NCBI GenBank assembly: GCA_027382625.1
Contig: JAJKFJ010021829.1
Location: 22,946 to 86,945 of the forward strand
Length of the DNA stretch: 64,000 nt
Direction: 5' to 3'
Source of the DNA: Tetmemena sp. SeJ-2015
Lineage: Eukaryota > Ciliophora > Spirotrichea > Sporadotrichida > Oxytrichidae
Shown piece by piece: positions 50,930 to 62,600 of the stretch. The position numbers were made by a program, and so were the translations under genes. Within the stretch, counting starts at the first letter, position 1. Each line of letters starts with the position of its first letter. The notes beneath the pieces were generated by a model, which made no database searches, had not been told where the DNA came from, and saw only the letters and a list, made by a program, of their open reading frames with translations.

Positions 50930-53900
50930 AAGGTTTACAATTTGCAAAAATTGCTTCTAGAAAACAGGAGAGTTGTGCTTGCAAGCACTTAGCAAGTGGC
51001 TCCATTCCATTCTAAGCTACTCTTTTCTACAGTCAACACTTAATAGAGTAACCAGGAATCGGCTTCACAAAACTCTAAAAGCTAACAGCAAGTAAAGCCA
51101 TCTAAAAACTTGCACAAGAAGCATTTTGGGTGTCATCCTAGGAACTGGACTCCTCATGCTTGGTTCCAGCTTGCCCTACAGGTGGCTCGCCACAAAATAC
51201 AGAAGACTCTAAAATTGCTAAAGCCGAGGCACCCACCAATAACTAGAAAACTTAAGAAGAACCAACTCCTTAATTCTAAAAGCCTCCTTCGTTTGGATTC
51301 AGCACTCTTTTTTCCAAGAAAGAAGCACATGAGCCAATTAAATGACGGATTATTATCATCTTCATTACTTCAAATTGATTTAGCCCAAACTTTCCCAGGT
51401 AGGGTAGCTGTTTTCAGATAAGTTTAGACCATCCCTCTCTCAGTTTGAAATTCCAAAGCTCCTAAATGAAAGAGAGCAGTAAGTGCAGAGAGAGTTGGAG
51501 GAAAGAGAGGAGGAAGATTTGTCGGAATTAGTTGACGATAAGGGAAACAAAATTAACATCCACCCTGAGGAATTCAAGGAGATGAAAAGGTAGGATGCCA
51601 GGTACAATTTAGAGAGAGACGAGGAGTCAGTTCTCACTCCTGAGGAGAGAGAAGAGTTAGAGAGAGCGAGCTATGTCAAGGACCCCTATGCGAAGAAAGA
51701 AGCTATGAAGATGAAGCATCAAGAGTACAGAACTTGTTCTAGTGTTATTTTTCTAAACTATTTAGGTGGGCCATTATAACCTACTTTAGAATGGGCAGAT
51801 GGTGCAGGTGTCAGTCTGTGATGCTTTCAATGAAAAGAAGTTCCATCCAACTGATAAGCTTATCATCCTTAAGCATAACGATAAATACTATTCAACAGGT
51901 TCATTCTGTGGCTATGATTTCACTAACCTAGGTACTGGAGCTTTCTTGGGAGAGAAACTCATTTGCCCCACTTGTGGAAGTGTTTATAACATAACCAACG
52001 GGTTTGTAGATCAGGGTCCATCTCTGAGAAATATTTCATCCTTCTTAGTTCAGAACAGAGAGGATAAAATCCAAGTGGTGATTCCTGAGAGTGTTCCAGC
52101 TTTCTCATTCAAAGAACATGTTAAGAAGTCTATCATAGACCCAAGAGTGTATGTTGTGATAGGAGATTCTGAAGCTGCTCTCTCTGTGATTGATTCTCTT
52201 AGGACAAATTTCACAGGCAAGATAATCTCCATACCTTGCTCCGCATATGGCCAGTTTGAGAATCAAGACGTTCTCAACAGAACTTTTGCCCCTTTGTAGA
52301 AGAATTAAGTGTTCTTAGTGGAGAAAGACTACATAGTTAGTTTTATGATAATTGATGGGGATGATTATTTTTTAACATGGATAGAGCAAATGTTGAGGTA
52401 ATCAAGGGAGAAGTCAGAGCTATCGATTTTAACAGAAAGGAGGTCAAAGTTTTGGGCCAGAAAAAGCCATAAATTGGCTATAGTGAATTCCATATTTTTT
52501 AATAGCCCATCTAGTTTGACAAAATGATGATAGCGTGGGGTTCCTATAAGCAAAGACTCAAGAGTCCAAATGATACTCAATACTCTAACGTTTACTACTT
52601 AGAAGACAGATTTCCCATGCTAAGTGCCACAACGAGATTCATATAAGAGAATATTCGATTGTTTAAAGGAAGATTTTGAAAGCTTAAACTATTGTTGTGA
52701 TGGGAGGAACATTTGAAGCATTCTAAACTGCAGCAAGTGTTAGAGAATATCTCGATTCCATTGGCTATACTAAGACAGAAATTATTGCTTGAAAGAAATT
52801 CAAAAATCTAACACCTTAAATTGCCTTTTTTAATATAGTCATGAATTCTGAAGTGAGTGAAGTTGAACAAGCATTAGGGCCATATGTCTATAAGAAGATA
52901 AACTGCTCTCTTAAATTTAAATTCTATAATCTATTGAAAGCTTTCAAGTAGTTTACTTGAGTAAGTTAAACTTGAAAGTTGAAATATTAATAGGATGATG
53001 AAAAAGCAAAGAGTTAGCGTTATCATGAGAGCAGAGATTGAAAGATTCCAGGGTTTAGATAAACTCGAGGCTGTCTACTTTAAGAAATATGAGGACGCTC
53101 AAGAGAAGAAAAACATTTAGTACTTCATCAAACCAGATGTGGTCATCGCTGAAAACGGAGTTGGTCTACCTAAGTTGGACTTACAAAGTCTACTTACTCC
53201 TGGTATGGACTCAGAAACAAATGAGCCTCCTCTCTAGATTGGATTTGACAAAGAGGGAAATCCTTCCAGTGACATGAAATTCTCTCTCCACTATAACGAT
53301 ATCCATTCACCAATTTTTGCAGTGGGCTCCTGCACATCTTACCCTTCCTTCTTCCACAAAACCAAGATACGAACCCAAGATGTTAAGTAAATTAAGGGTC
53401 ATTAAATTTTACTCAAACTTTAAGACCTATCTGATTTTTGGTTAGTGAAATACAGGTTTACAATATCGAAAGTGGGTTCTTTGCTGCAATGAATATGCTC
53501 GACAAGAGAGTGGAGTTTAAATACATTCCCATGACTTCTTTGAAAGTTGGAGAAACTCCCATCTACTTCGTAGGAGAGAGAGACCAGCCATTTAATGAGA
53601 TTATAGTGCAAGGCGATGTTGAGAAAGGGAAATACGTTGTGTTCTACGTCTTTGGCAAGGAAATTTGCGGCTTTACAACCGTGGGCTTCTAAAATCTGCA
53701 CCTGTATCTCTGGGAAGCAATGAAAATGATGATAATGCCCGCAGCTGCTCAAGTCAGCAACCAAACTTTAGACTAAACTAAGCTTTGAAGTTATTCTATA
53801 CTGTACAATTTATTTGATCTAATATCTCTTTTAAGTTTACAGAGACATAGTGAAGGCAGTATTAAAGAGCAGGAAGTTCATTCACTGTAAGCGTAATAGA

Positions 53901-54305
53901 ATCCTCGGACTCCCATCTATCACTCTCGCAGAGTCTGAATTCGAACTTGAAGAGTCAAAGCAATTCAACATCAAGCTGAGAGACAACATCAAGAATGAAA
54001 ATGAGATACAGAAGAAGAAGTTCCAAGAGCTGAAGAGGAAGTATGATAGAGAGGGAGTGGAATTCATTAGAGATGAGATGGAAATGATAGATAGAGAAAG
54101 AAGAGAAGGAATACAGTAGCAAGAAGGTGGTGGCAGAAAAAGATAGGGCATGGCAAGAACTAAGACTGGCGGAGTGAAGCCAGGATAAATGGACACAGAT
54201 GCGACAGAGTACACCCCAGTTAATTATAACATGGGTGGAGACGGAGATTAGAAAAATCCACTTAATGCGTTTATGAATATGGCAAGAGGTAAATTCAAAG
54301 ATTGA
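50930..54305 (+). CDS. AIFM3-like Rieske/pyridine-nucleotide oxidoreductase with degenerate cofactor motifs
   Basis: From about 51,770 the protein follows AIFM3: Rieske-like domain (51,790-52,060), FAD/NAD Rossmann regions, AIF C-terminal domain. Rieske boxes read SFCGYDFTN and ICPTCGSVYN, where the family has C-x-H and C-P-x-H-G, so both His ligands are missing. Nucleotide-binding loops read VVIGDSEAALSV and VVMGGTFEAFQT, with imperfect GxGxxG. Later blocks IFAVGSCTSYPSF and NEIIVQGDVEKGKYVVFYV match the family. It ends with a Lys/Glu-rich tail at TGA 54,303-54,305. Upstream (50,930-51,730) are a basic presequence-like segment and an acidic block SELVDDKGNKINIHPEE; assigning these to the gene is uncertain. 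One missing base near 52,610 breaks the frame. Redox activity is doubtful. Confidence 0.75.
52331..52374. other. IES, pointer ACAT (AIFM3-like gene)
   Basis: ACAT at 52,331-52,334 and 52,375-52,378. Removing 44 nt joins FLVEKDYM to DRANVEVIKGEVRAID, aligned with AIFM3. Confidence 0.88.
53392..53440. other. IES, pointer GTTA (AIFM3-like gene)
   Basis: GTTA at 53,392-53,395 and 53,441-53,444. Removing 49 nt joins TKIRTQDV to SEIQVYNIESGFFAAMNM. Confidence 0.9.
53770..53842. other. IES, pointer AGAC (AIFM3-like gene)
   Basis: AGAC at 53,770-53,773 and 53,843-53,846. Removing 73 nt skips an in-frame TGA and joins VSNQTLD to IVKAVLKSRKFIHCKRN. Confidence 0.9.
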
Positions 54306-55571
54306 TCTTTGCCCTGAGATAGGCAATAGCTTCACATAATTCGTAGTTGTTGCTCGACACTGCTGACTGGTTTTGCTCTGGCTGCTGCGACGTGACAACT
54401 GGTTGTCTTGAGCTGGTTTGAGTGACACCCTTGGGAAGCATCATGTGTTATTTAAATTAAGAGTTAATCACCCCTAAATTTGACTTAAGCTTATAATTAT
54501 TATTACCTGCTGTTCCTTTATTTGTGGTTGATAATATCACACTGGAGTCTCCGTTAAAGCTTCGATTGATCTATTTCACACTTGAATCTCTGTAGTGAGT
54601 TAAGGGTGGTTGCTCTTGTGCAGTCTATCTGTAAGAATTGCCGCCATAAATGGATTGAGATCTCTAGCCTGATGATGCGATATTTTAACTAAGCTGGATC
54701 TTACTGAATCCACTTTAAACTTTCTTTTAGCTGTTACTCTGACTGCTGGGTCCCTCACTTGAGACTTAGTTATGGATGAGTGACCTTTATTTCGCTTAGG
54801 TTTTGCTGGAGGAAGGAGGGGCTGGATATGGAATGGGTATTACTGATAGAGGAGCTAAGGAAATGGTGCTAGGGTCATTAGTTAAAGTTTACTGGGACAT
54901 GACCTAAGTTGGAAGATCTGAGGTGAAGTACATCATTTAAAATACATAAAATTTATGACTTAATTTAGTAAAAAGAGGCATAAATACAGAAAATATTTAT
55001 TTCCAAAGTAAAATGTATCATAGGCTGGTTGTAGGGTTGATTAGCTATGGTATATTATTTTTCATCATTCTAAGGATAAAAGTTTTAGCAGTAGGATGCT
55101 CCATGATTTAATAAGAGGGGCTTATTGTATCATCTCAAGATAGATAAACCTATGAATTTGATAAAATTCTCTCTCAAATAATCAGTAACCCCTTTGATTA
55201 CTTATGGGACTAATTGGCTCGTCATAGGGTTGAAGCACAACTCCCCCATCCTGGTATGTGGTTCTTTGTTTATCCTGTCTGCTATCAGGCCGGTTTTAGT
55301 TCATAGAGAGCATGATAGTGTTGTCATCTTAGCTCTCGTTGAAGTTAGAAAAGTCGTTCATCTGCGTTATCTGCTGCACAATTGATTGATGCTGTTGCGT
55401 TGGATAGAAGTAGCCCTCATTGGTTTTATAGTAACAAGGCTCTGATAACCCATCTGCCTCCTCTACCTGATTCTGCTGCAGACTTTCTTAGTAAGTCTAC
55501 GCTTCTCTTCCATGAGTTTGATAGTAGTGTGGTTTGTGGGAGGAGAAGTTCTAGCAGTCAGATGAAACATC
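54295..55571 (-). CDS. 3' end of a Gln-rich gene, inverted duplicate of the MDS at 63,253-63,972
   Basis: On the minus strand, after removing two IESs, the frame reads DVSSDCQNFSSHKPHYYQTH through QPYNQPMMYFTSDLPTQ and SQSNSQKKVQSGFSKIQLS. It then runs into a unique C-terminus containing MLPKGVTQTSSRQPVVTS and ends EAIAYLRAKINL at TGA 54,295-54,297. The upstream limit at 55,571 coincides with the pointer GATGT, an MDS edge of the other copy, and the TTC4 gene begins 110 bp further on. So this is a gene fragment whose upstream MDSs are elsewhere. Its 5' neighbours in the mature gene may be the plus-strand MDSs at 59.6-63.2 kb or a paralogue outside the window. Confidence 0.75.
54932..55016. 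other. IES, pointer ATCAT, absent from the duplicate copy
   Basis: ATCAT at 54,932-54,936 and 55,017-55,021. The other copy has a single ATGAT (63,712-63,716) at this place and no insert, showing directly the sequence expected after excision of 85 nt. Confidence 0.95.
55104..55194. other. IES, pointer TGATT, absent from the duplicate copy
   Basis: TGATT at 55,104-55,108 and 55,195-55,199. The other copy carries one AATCA (63,625-63,629) at the same position with no insert. Excision of 91 nt restores the Gln-rich frame. Confidence 0.95.
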
Positions 55572-55679
55572 ATCCTTAAATCATCAACTTGATGCGACGT
55601 TTAATTAATCTAAAATCTCAATTCAGATAGACAGATTTATTCCAAATATTCCAAGTATAATCAAAATACTTCTTATTCT

Positions 55680-56892
55680 TCATATCTCGTTAAGGAAGCT
55701 TTCTCTAAAGGCTGTTTTCTTGCAGATTACTTTGATGACTGGGTAGTTGGGTACGATATGGTGCTCATGTTACAATACTTGAAGCAGAGTCTAATCAAGC
55801 ATACAACGCACATACTTCTTATTAGATTTGCCCTTTGCCTTATCCTTAGGGTCGAGAGGTGTCGAAGCATCAGCCTCAAAGTAAACCTCGATGGTGTCTA
55901 GTCTGTACTTGCCCTCCTAATCCCATGGAGCTTGCTCTGCGAAGACTTCCTTGAACTGAGACTTCAGAGTTTGATCCTCCCTCCAGTCTTGGATGAAGTC
56001 AGTAGCCATGAATTCGTCGTAGAGGATGAGCACTGGGAAGTGAAGGAAACCCTCCTCGTCCTCAAAGATGTTCACATCCACTATCTCAGGCAAGTGGTGG
56101 ACCTGCTTACCTAACTTCACCTTCTTTTCTCTTATATTCTTATACACCTTATACTTCTTGTCCTGCTACAGTCCCTTCATGGTGCTCACCTCCTCGATAC
56201 GACCCTTCTCCTTCTTGAACTCATCCTCTGCTCTCTTCAGTAGCTCCTTGAGAGTCTTACTGCCCTCGCCGAACTTCTTAATGCCCTCCTTGGCGTATTC
56301 GATGGCTTCCTTGTATTTCTCTACAAACAGCCTGCTTCTGCATAGGATGGCGTATACCTGCTCAGTCTCTCTGAACTTCTTGGCTTCCAGGCAGTCTTCT
56401 CTTGCCTTGCCAAACTGACCCATGAGGATATTAGCCTTTGCTCTGCCTACATAGAGTGAGTAGAGAAGCTCCTTGTTGTCGTAGCCTTTCTACTCGAGCG
56501 CCTGGTCGAAGCAGTAGATGGCCTGATCGATGGAGTTCTGGTCGTTGCCACTGTCCTTCATGAGTACTTTGTTCAAGTGCTCGTAGGCGTGGTTCTAAGA
56601 ACAGGTTATGATTTTGATTAGTTCTTACCTTGAAGTTCTTGGCCACATCCTCTGGGGTTCCCTCATAGGCCAGCTGCTGCAAGGCTTGATACTCTGGCAG
56701 GTCAAGCATGTCAGGAGTGAAGTTCTTGGCGTTGAGGGGGTGGTTGACGAAGTAGTTGATGTCGTCCTCCACCTCCTTCTCAGAGCGTGGAGGCATATCC
56801 TTGTACCTTTCCTGCATCATGTCGTAGAAGTCAGCGTCGTCCTCGACTCCCTCGTTCTGCTTGATCTACTCTTGCTGTTTAGTGCTCTCCAT
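55680..56892 (-). CDS. TTC4: TTC4/CNS1-type TPR co-chaperone of Hsp90
   Basis: Start ATG 56,892-56,890, MESTKQQEQIKQNEGVEDDA; stop TGA 55,680-55,682. Removing the 34-nt intron gives exactly 392 codons plus stop, close to human TTC4 (387). TPR helices span roughly residues 100-230, for example HAYEHLNKVLMKD, SLYVGRAKANILMGQFGKA and LFVEKYKEAIEYAKEGI. A charged linker and the C-terminal wheel domain follow: HFPVLILYDEFMATDFIQD, APWDQEGKY and QTLLQVLQHEHHIVPNYP, which matches the TTC4 signature LLQVLQH. The protein links Hsp90/Hsp70 to client folding. Unusually, the gene has no IES and is GC-richer than its neighbours. TAA/TAG occur as Gln only a few times. Confidence 0.95.
56595..56628 (-). other. 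34-nt spliceosomal intron in TTC4
   Basis: On the minus strand it begins GTAAGAACTAAT and ends TGTTCTTAG, between exons reading VAKNFK and NHAYEHLN. It has no pointer-like repeat, unlike the IESs. Confidence 0.9.
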
Positions 56893-57203
56893 GTTTTCGC
56901 AATTTACAATTTATTTAACTCTCTCTATTACTACTAAGGATTATTAAATACCTGCTATACTACTTTAATGTGCCTATCATGATATTTTTCACTATGCCTC
57001 AGAATAAAGGTAAGAGAGAGTGTTGATTTAATGTCTCTGTGGAGGGAGGATGGACTGAGCGATAATAAATATTATCTACCACTGATTATTTTATTACAAA
57101 TAATTATAGTATTGCAAGAGTGTCAAAAGACATTTGCATTGATTTAATCTAATTACTCTTTATATGTGGGATAATATTTGAGTCACAAACCACTAAAGCA
57201 CAA
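56893..57203. promoter_or_regulatory. divergent intergenic region
   Basis: About 310 bp between TTC4 and the small membrane-protein gene, AT-rich, presumably with both promoters. No element recognised. Confidence 0.35.
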
Positions 57204-57497
57204 ATGGATTCTAACAAGAAACTCTTACAATCTCTCTCTTCCGGCAAAGGCAGCAGCTCCTCCGCCCGCTTCTCCCTCTCCGCCCTCCCAGGCTTCGAGG
57301 CACTCAAGAAGTAAATCAAGAAGACCAGCCCCAAGCAAGTGGTCGACGTAGTCGTCTTCTCAGCTACTATCTACGCCATGTACTTCTTCGGAAAGAAGGT
57401 GGCCGACTCCCTCGACAATCAGATGCCAACTGAGAAGTCTATGATGGACATGATGAAGCAAATGGGACCTGGCGGCATGGCTCCTAGCCCTATGTGA
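57204..57497 (+). CDS. Small single-pass membrane protein, unknown
   Basis: A 97-residue ORF from ATG 57,204 to TGA 57,495-57,497 with one TAA read as Gln (EALKKQIKKT). A Ser/Lys-rich N-terminus precedes one hydrophobic segment, VVDVVVFSATIYAMYFFG, then KKVADSLDNQM and a Met/Gly/Pro-rich tail (MKQMGPGGMAPSP). Size and layout resemble small tail-anchored or mitochondrial outer-membrane proteins, but I cannot assign a family. No IES. It is divergent from TTC4. Confidence 0.75.
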
Positions 57498-58294
57498 AAG
57501 CCCTCAAAGCAAAGGGTGTCCTACCGCACCTAATGACCACTAATCTATAATATATGAATAATCAATAAACAACTCATCACAATCTAAAGTAAAAAGAGAC
57601 AACCACCACAGTCAAGAACAAGCACTCAAGCTATATGTGGGTAGCGACTGATAGAACTTAGAATGATCAACCTAGTCACTGAGTAGCGTATAAATGTAAA
57701 TTCACCCCTAATTTCCAAACAATTAAGTCTCTAATTTTCTCTCTCTCTCTCTCTAATATCCTCCTATTCATATTTTTCCTCAGAGTAAATTTGCATCTTC
57801 TGCTTGAAGCTCATTTGCTTTCTCTTCTCGAATAATCTCTAACAAATGACTTCGAATGATCTAAGATACGAGCAGTTTATAATACTACGCTTTGTTGGAG
57901 TTTTTCTATTTTCCGATCAATAAATTAAGCAGTTTGAGACAAATTATTACGTTCTTTATTTATGGCTTTTATAAGGGCCTTAGAAATGCAATAAATTGAA
58001 TTTACGAATCAGAAATATTTCAATCTTCCTTGATCATTTTTTTTTGAAAAGATTTATAATTTGCCTTATTTCTTAAACTAAATTTTAAAACTAACTTTAT
58101 TTTTTGACATATGTACCCCTCCCATTAACTTTTAATTAATAAATCACTTTAATTAAGGACAAAGCCTAATCCAAGATAATTATTGACTATTTTATTAATG
58201 ACTGGATAGATGTCTGTTTAATTTTGAATTGAGTTGGGCAGAATTAAACTCTATTACTAATTTAAATCAGATTAAGAAAACAACAACTTTCAAA
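57498..58294. other. AT-rich intergenic region with CT repeat
   Basis: No supported gene. A pure CT run lies at 57,739-57,754. It could contain untranslated regions and chromosome-end sites, but none is recognisable. Confidence 0.4.
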
Positions 58295-59573
58295 ATGTCC
58301 GCACCACCACTCCTGAAAAGAGCCCCACCCTCCAGTGCAAACGCCTCCTATTTAAATCAGAGCCACTCCTTCTTACAGCCATCGACCGCAGCCCAACAAC
58401 CCCTAACTACCTACAATAACTATCTCGACTTCACCAAAACGCAGGGCTCCAAACATGAGAGTTATTGACAACAACAACAGCCGAATTCAAGATTGCCCCT
58501 GCCACCCTTCATGCACCCTAAGGACTCTCAACTGACCAGACATACTGAAATTTCTAACATCGAAAGCCAAAGTATCAGTAACAGAGCTTCTCAATAATCC
58601 TCAAAGCTGAATCAAAGGTTGCAAAGTTAGCTTCACCCTGCTGCGAAGACTAGCTTCCTAGAGACTTAAGAGAGGAGATACAGCCAAAATACAAGCTCAC
58701 AGTACTCTTCTTATCAACAGCCTAACTAGAGCCACTTGAGCAAGAGTCAGCGATACTATCTCTAACACCACAACAGCTCCACCATCTTCAAACCAGAGGA
58801 AGCTTCCACACAATTCAATCGATTCATTGAAGTCCTCAATTCAAAAGCAACCTTCGAAAGCACAAATCCTGCTGAGAAGAGTTATAAATCGTAGAAAAGA
58901 GATGACTCTCATTAAGGCAAAAGAGTACGAGCATAGCATTATGAAAACACTTACCAAAAGCCAGATATCAAATTTTTCCAGGAGGTTTACAACAGCTACA
59001 CTTAAATTTGGCAGAGCGTACTTAAAATCAACCTTTAAAATGACTCTTTAGTAGATGAGGAGGTAAGTTTTACAGAATTTTAACCTTATATAGAGCTTCA
59101 TTTAAATTTTGCGCAAAGCAGGAATTGAAGTTGAGAACCAGTACTGCCAGTTTCTACTTTAAGTATGCTAGGCAAAGCTCAATCCTGTTGCTAATTCACC
59201 AAATTCTTTGCTACAACGCAATCATAAGCCCTTGATAGACTACAAGTTTTTCCTTAACTCAGCTATCAAAGCCCTCTCTTTGGATCAGTTTGAGAATGAG
59301 AATTTCGTTATTGAGGTCTTTTGGAAGGTGAAATTTGGAGACTCTTCAGCTCAAAGACAAATCTCTATTGAGGAATTCAATTCCTGCTTCTACCAGTTCT
59401 TTAATAAGGACTAGAAATTACTCTCCATAGATTTCATAGACCAAATAATCAATGAGTGCTTTGCCTATTTGCTGAAGAAGAACAAGAAATTCATCTCTAA
59501 GAGGAGCTTCAGGAAAGTTATCAAGAGGAACTTCAAAGACATCTTTTAAATAGACACAAGAATAAATGAGTGA
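58295..59573 (+). CDS. EF-hand-like protein with one in-frame TGA
   Basis: Start ATG 58,295 (MSAPPLLKRAPPSSANASYL), stop TGA 59,571-59,573. Removing the 31-nt intron gives a frame of 415 codons broken only by TGA at 58,466-58,468, which precedes a CAA-CAA-CAA-CAG run (HESY-stop-QQQQPN). The N-terminal half is Pro/Ser/Gln-rich (SSQYSSYQQPNQSHLSKS). The C-terminal half is folded-looking and helical: IEVENQYCQFLLQVC, DYKFFLNSAIKALSLDQFE, ISIEEFNSCFYQFFNKD and SKRSFRKVIKRNFKDI. It recalls degenerate EF-hand pairs, though no clear calcium loop is seen. No IES detected. Confidence 0.6.
59063..59093 (+). other. 31-nt spliceosomal intron
   Basis: Begins GTAAGTTTTACAG and ends TTATATAG. Removal joins NDSLVDEE to SFIQILRKAGIEVEN in phase 0. 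Confidence 0.88.
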
Positions 59574-59644
59574 TGCTATTTCTCTGTGCAGATTCTTTAT
59601 ATCGTTAACTGTTATCTAAGTTTCCCTATTTCTCATATAGTTTA

Positions 59645-62600
59645 ATGTATAGACATCTTTAGCTTGATTCTTTTCAACTTGATGGAGAAAGCTCAGAGAA
59701 GGAAAAAAGCATGAGCAAATTTTAGAGAGAAGCCCCAAAGTGCAGTTAAGGGAGTAGGAAAGGATACAGTTAGATACAAGACACACAAATGATCGATCTC
59801 ATTGGGAACTGTCTGCAGACAACTTACTATCCAGATTCACTTGAGTCAAGATCCAAGGGCCCCCTAATCAAGGCCTAATCTCTTGACTATAAATCAGTCC
59901 ACACAGTAGCAGTCCGAAGTCCCTTGTGTGAGACTTCGACCTTTTTCAACTACAGCTCTCATCCTAATTCAAAAAGCAAGTAAGTCTGAGCAATAGCAGC
60001 AGCAGTATCAAGCCAAAAGTAGATTCCAAGGCATGCTCATGTGAATCAATAAAATGAGACTATGAAAAAACAACAATCTGTCTCCTACTTATTCTCAAAA
60101 TTATCACAGTTAGAGGATAACAAATTCTGAAAGCGAATAGAATACTCAAACTTAGTTGTAATTAGAGAGAAAAAGCTTTGAGGGTAGTAATCATCCTTTA
60201 CATCAAGAATCAACTTTCGACATACTCGCGTAGAGAGTGGGACTTCTAGCTCCTACTATCGATAATAGAATGAATGCTGCTAAATACATTGAACTCACTA
60301 TTTAGAAAGTAATAAGGCAGTTCTATCTCAGAACAGGCTGGAAGGAACTGCAGTAACTTAAAATGCTAAAGCTTCGGTCCAAAAAGGAGAGAATTAAACT
60401 GACAAGGAGAATACTTATCCCAGAAATAATTGCCCATAGAAGTCTAGAAATAATTAAAAGTGTACATCTGCTAAGTCAGAGACTACTATTGACTCTTTGG
60501 CTTAGAAAAGTCAAAGGAAATCCTTTTAAATGAGAGTGAAAAATGTTGACAAGGATACTTTTTCATTTAAGAATAAACATTAATGTTCTGAACTGAGTGA
60601 GCAGTAGAAACATTTGTTCATGATGCAATAGGAGATGTAAACTTGCTCTTAATTTTAAAATCAGGCCTAATATCCATTAGAAGGAGGGCAAGATATTAAA
60701 ATCGGAACCCATTTAGTTAAAAATAGAAATGATCCTACCTCAACTAAGTCAAATAGCGTCTCAGGAGATTAAGTTCTCTCTCGAAGAGACGAAGAGAGAT
60801 ACCGCTTTTATTAGAGATAAGGAAATAGTTCTCTCAAAGAACATCTGAGTTCTAATACTTTATAAGATAATAAGTAGTCTTCTGCTTTGGTAAGAAATCA
60901 AAGTTATCTTTAACAGGAGCCCTTGCTCTCAGACACATCTATCTTAAACCTTTACATAAATGCTAAAGTATATTTTGTATTAGAAAAAGAAATTTAGGTT
61001 ATAATTAGTTTAAAAGAACTTGACATTAATTCCTAATCGAAAACTCAAAACAAGAGAGCACATTCAAACTAAATTATGCAAGAAAAAATTAATAGAAAAA
61101 AAAAGATAATTTTTTAACCTTAGGAAAGGGATTGATTGATGGCCATGCATATAAGTCAGTGGCTCCTTAAAATCTGGATGAGTCGGTCAGCAATTTCTCA
61201 AGGAACTAAACATTTGAAAGAGGTTCCTCAACGACTCACTCCTTTTTGAATATCACCAATCATCCTCCTTACACCTCTTAGTCTTTAAACAATCCAGTTG
61301 ATGCTAAATATAATCACACTTTGAACAAGAGTCCTCAATTAGACATAAGACTCGGCAGAAGCCCTTACCACCCTGAGAATCCTTATTCAAGCACCTCACC
61401 ACTCTAACTTAAAGAGCATCCACTCGCCAGTTCAAAACAACGTAGCTCTAAGCTATCCTCAAACCAACCAAGCCAGCGCAGCTTACATCATTCAAGATCA
61501 ATTGAACCCATTTTCAAACCATCACCACCACCACAATCATGATATAAGCAGTACGACTCATAAGGATAAGTCGATTAACAACTCGCACTTAGCAGAGAGA
61601 CAGAGAGGCGCAAGCACAGCCAGTGGCAAAAGAGAAAGCCACTTCTTCGAACGCAAATACAGGAAGAGCAAAGACAAGATCAGAGCTCTGCTTTCTGAAA
61701 ATGCAAATGAGAAAACTAAAAACCAAGCACTCCAGAAATGCAACTTTTGTACTCAGTGAGAAGGTTGAGCAACTACAGAACTAGTACAAGGATATCTATT
61801 ATTATAGATACTTACTATTATCGCTTAGGATATGAATGCACAGGTCACAATTGAGCAGTCAAAAATAGTACAGCTAGATCAAGAGATAAAGCAAAGACTA
61901 TCACACCAAGCTTTACCCTTAATGAGTAGCATTCATAAGAGACGATCTCTCTTGCAGGTGAAAAGAGCTGTTGGGAAGTGGAAGCAAGTTATTGAAAAGA
62001 TTTCAATAAAGAAGTTACAGTATGAGAGAATAAGAAGGATCAATCAATAGAGATATGTTCAGAGATTCTTCCAATCATGGGTGCAGTATGTGCTCGATAG
62101 ACAGACTCGCAAAGAGAAGCGAAAGATATTCAAACTGCAAGTTAAGATCTTCATTAACATTTTGAGAAGAAGGATCTTGATAAAGAAGAGAAAGTTCTTT
62201 AACGAGTGGAAGGGCCCCTTTATGAAATCCTTCATCCTCGAAGAGGTACAAAAAGACATGACCTTCGCTCACCAGCAAGTGAAGTCTATGCGTTACATTA
62301 TGTGCTTCTCTAAACTTGACTCCCTAGTTCAAAGAAAGAACTTACTCTCTTAACTGCAAGGCTTGATGAGTCTCTTCCAATTTTCCAATTAACTTTAACT
62401 CCTCAAGCCTCCATTCAGCCAGACTAGTTTGAGCAAACTGAACAATTTGAGAACATTAACTTCCTCCCGAACTAGACTATCTTCAGAACTGCTGGCTCAA
62501 ACTAGAAAGTCTCCTATCAACCTCAGAGCAGAGTAGCCAGTATAACTACCCTCCACCAAACCGCCCTCCATCACTAATCCCAAGTACGACTCAGCAGACT

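Larger units (their letters stand above)
54675..55571. repeat. Inverted repeat, left arm (with two IESs)
   Basis: Reverse complement of 63,253-63,972. Subtracting the 85- and 91-nt IESs leaves 721 nt against 720 nt, with roughly ten differences by eye. Similarity stops at ATGCGATATTTT on the inner side and at pointer ACATC on the outer side. Confidence 0.95.

Noticed and set aside
53882..54428. Minus-strand ORFs of 110-157 codons
   Set aside because: Antisense to the Lys/Glu-rich tail of the AIFM3-like gene. Only the part up to 54,295 on the minus strand is supported, in a different frame.
55194..55579. Open frames on the plus strand with hydrophobic sequence, repeated at 63,131-63,696 minus
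   Set aside because: They are antisense to the Gln-rich tail, whose TAA/TAG codons read as Gln on the other strand. The repetition comes from the inverted DNA duplication, not from a second gene.
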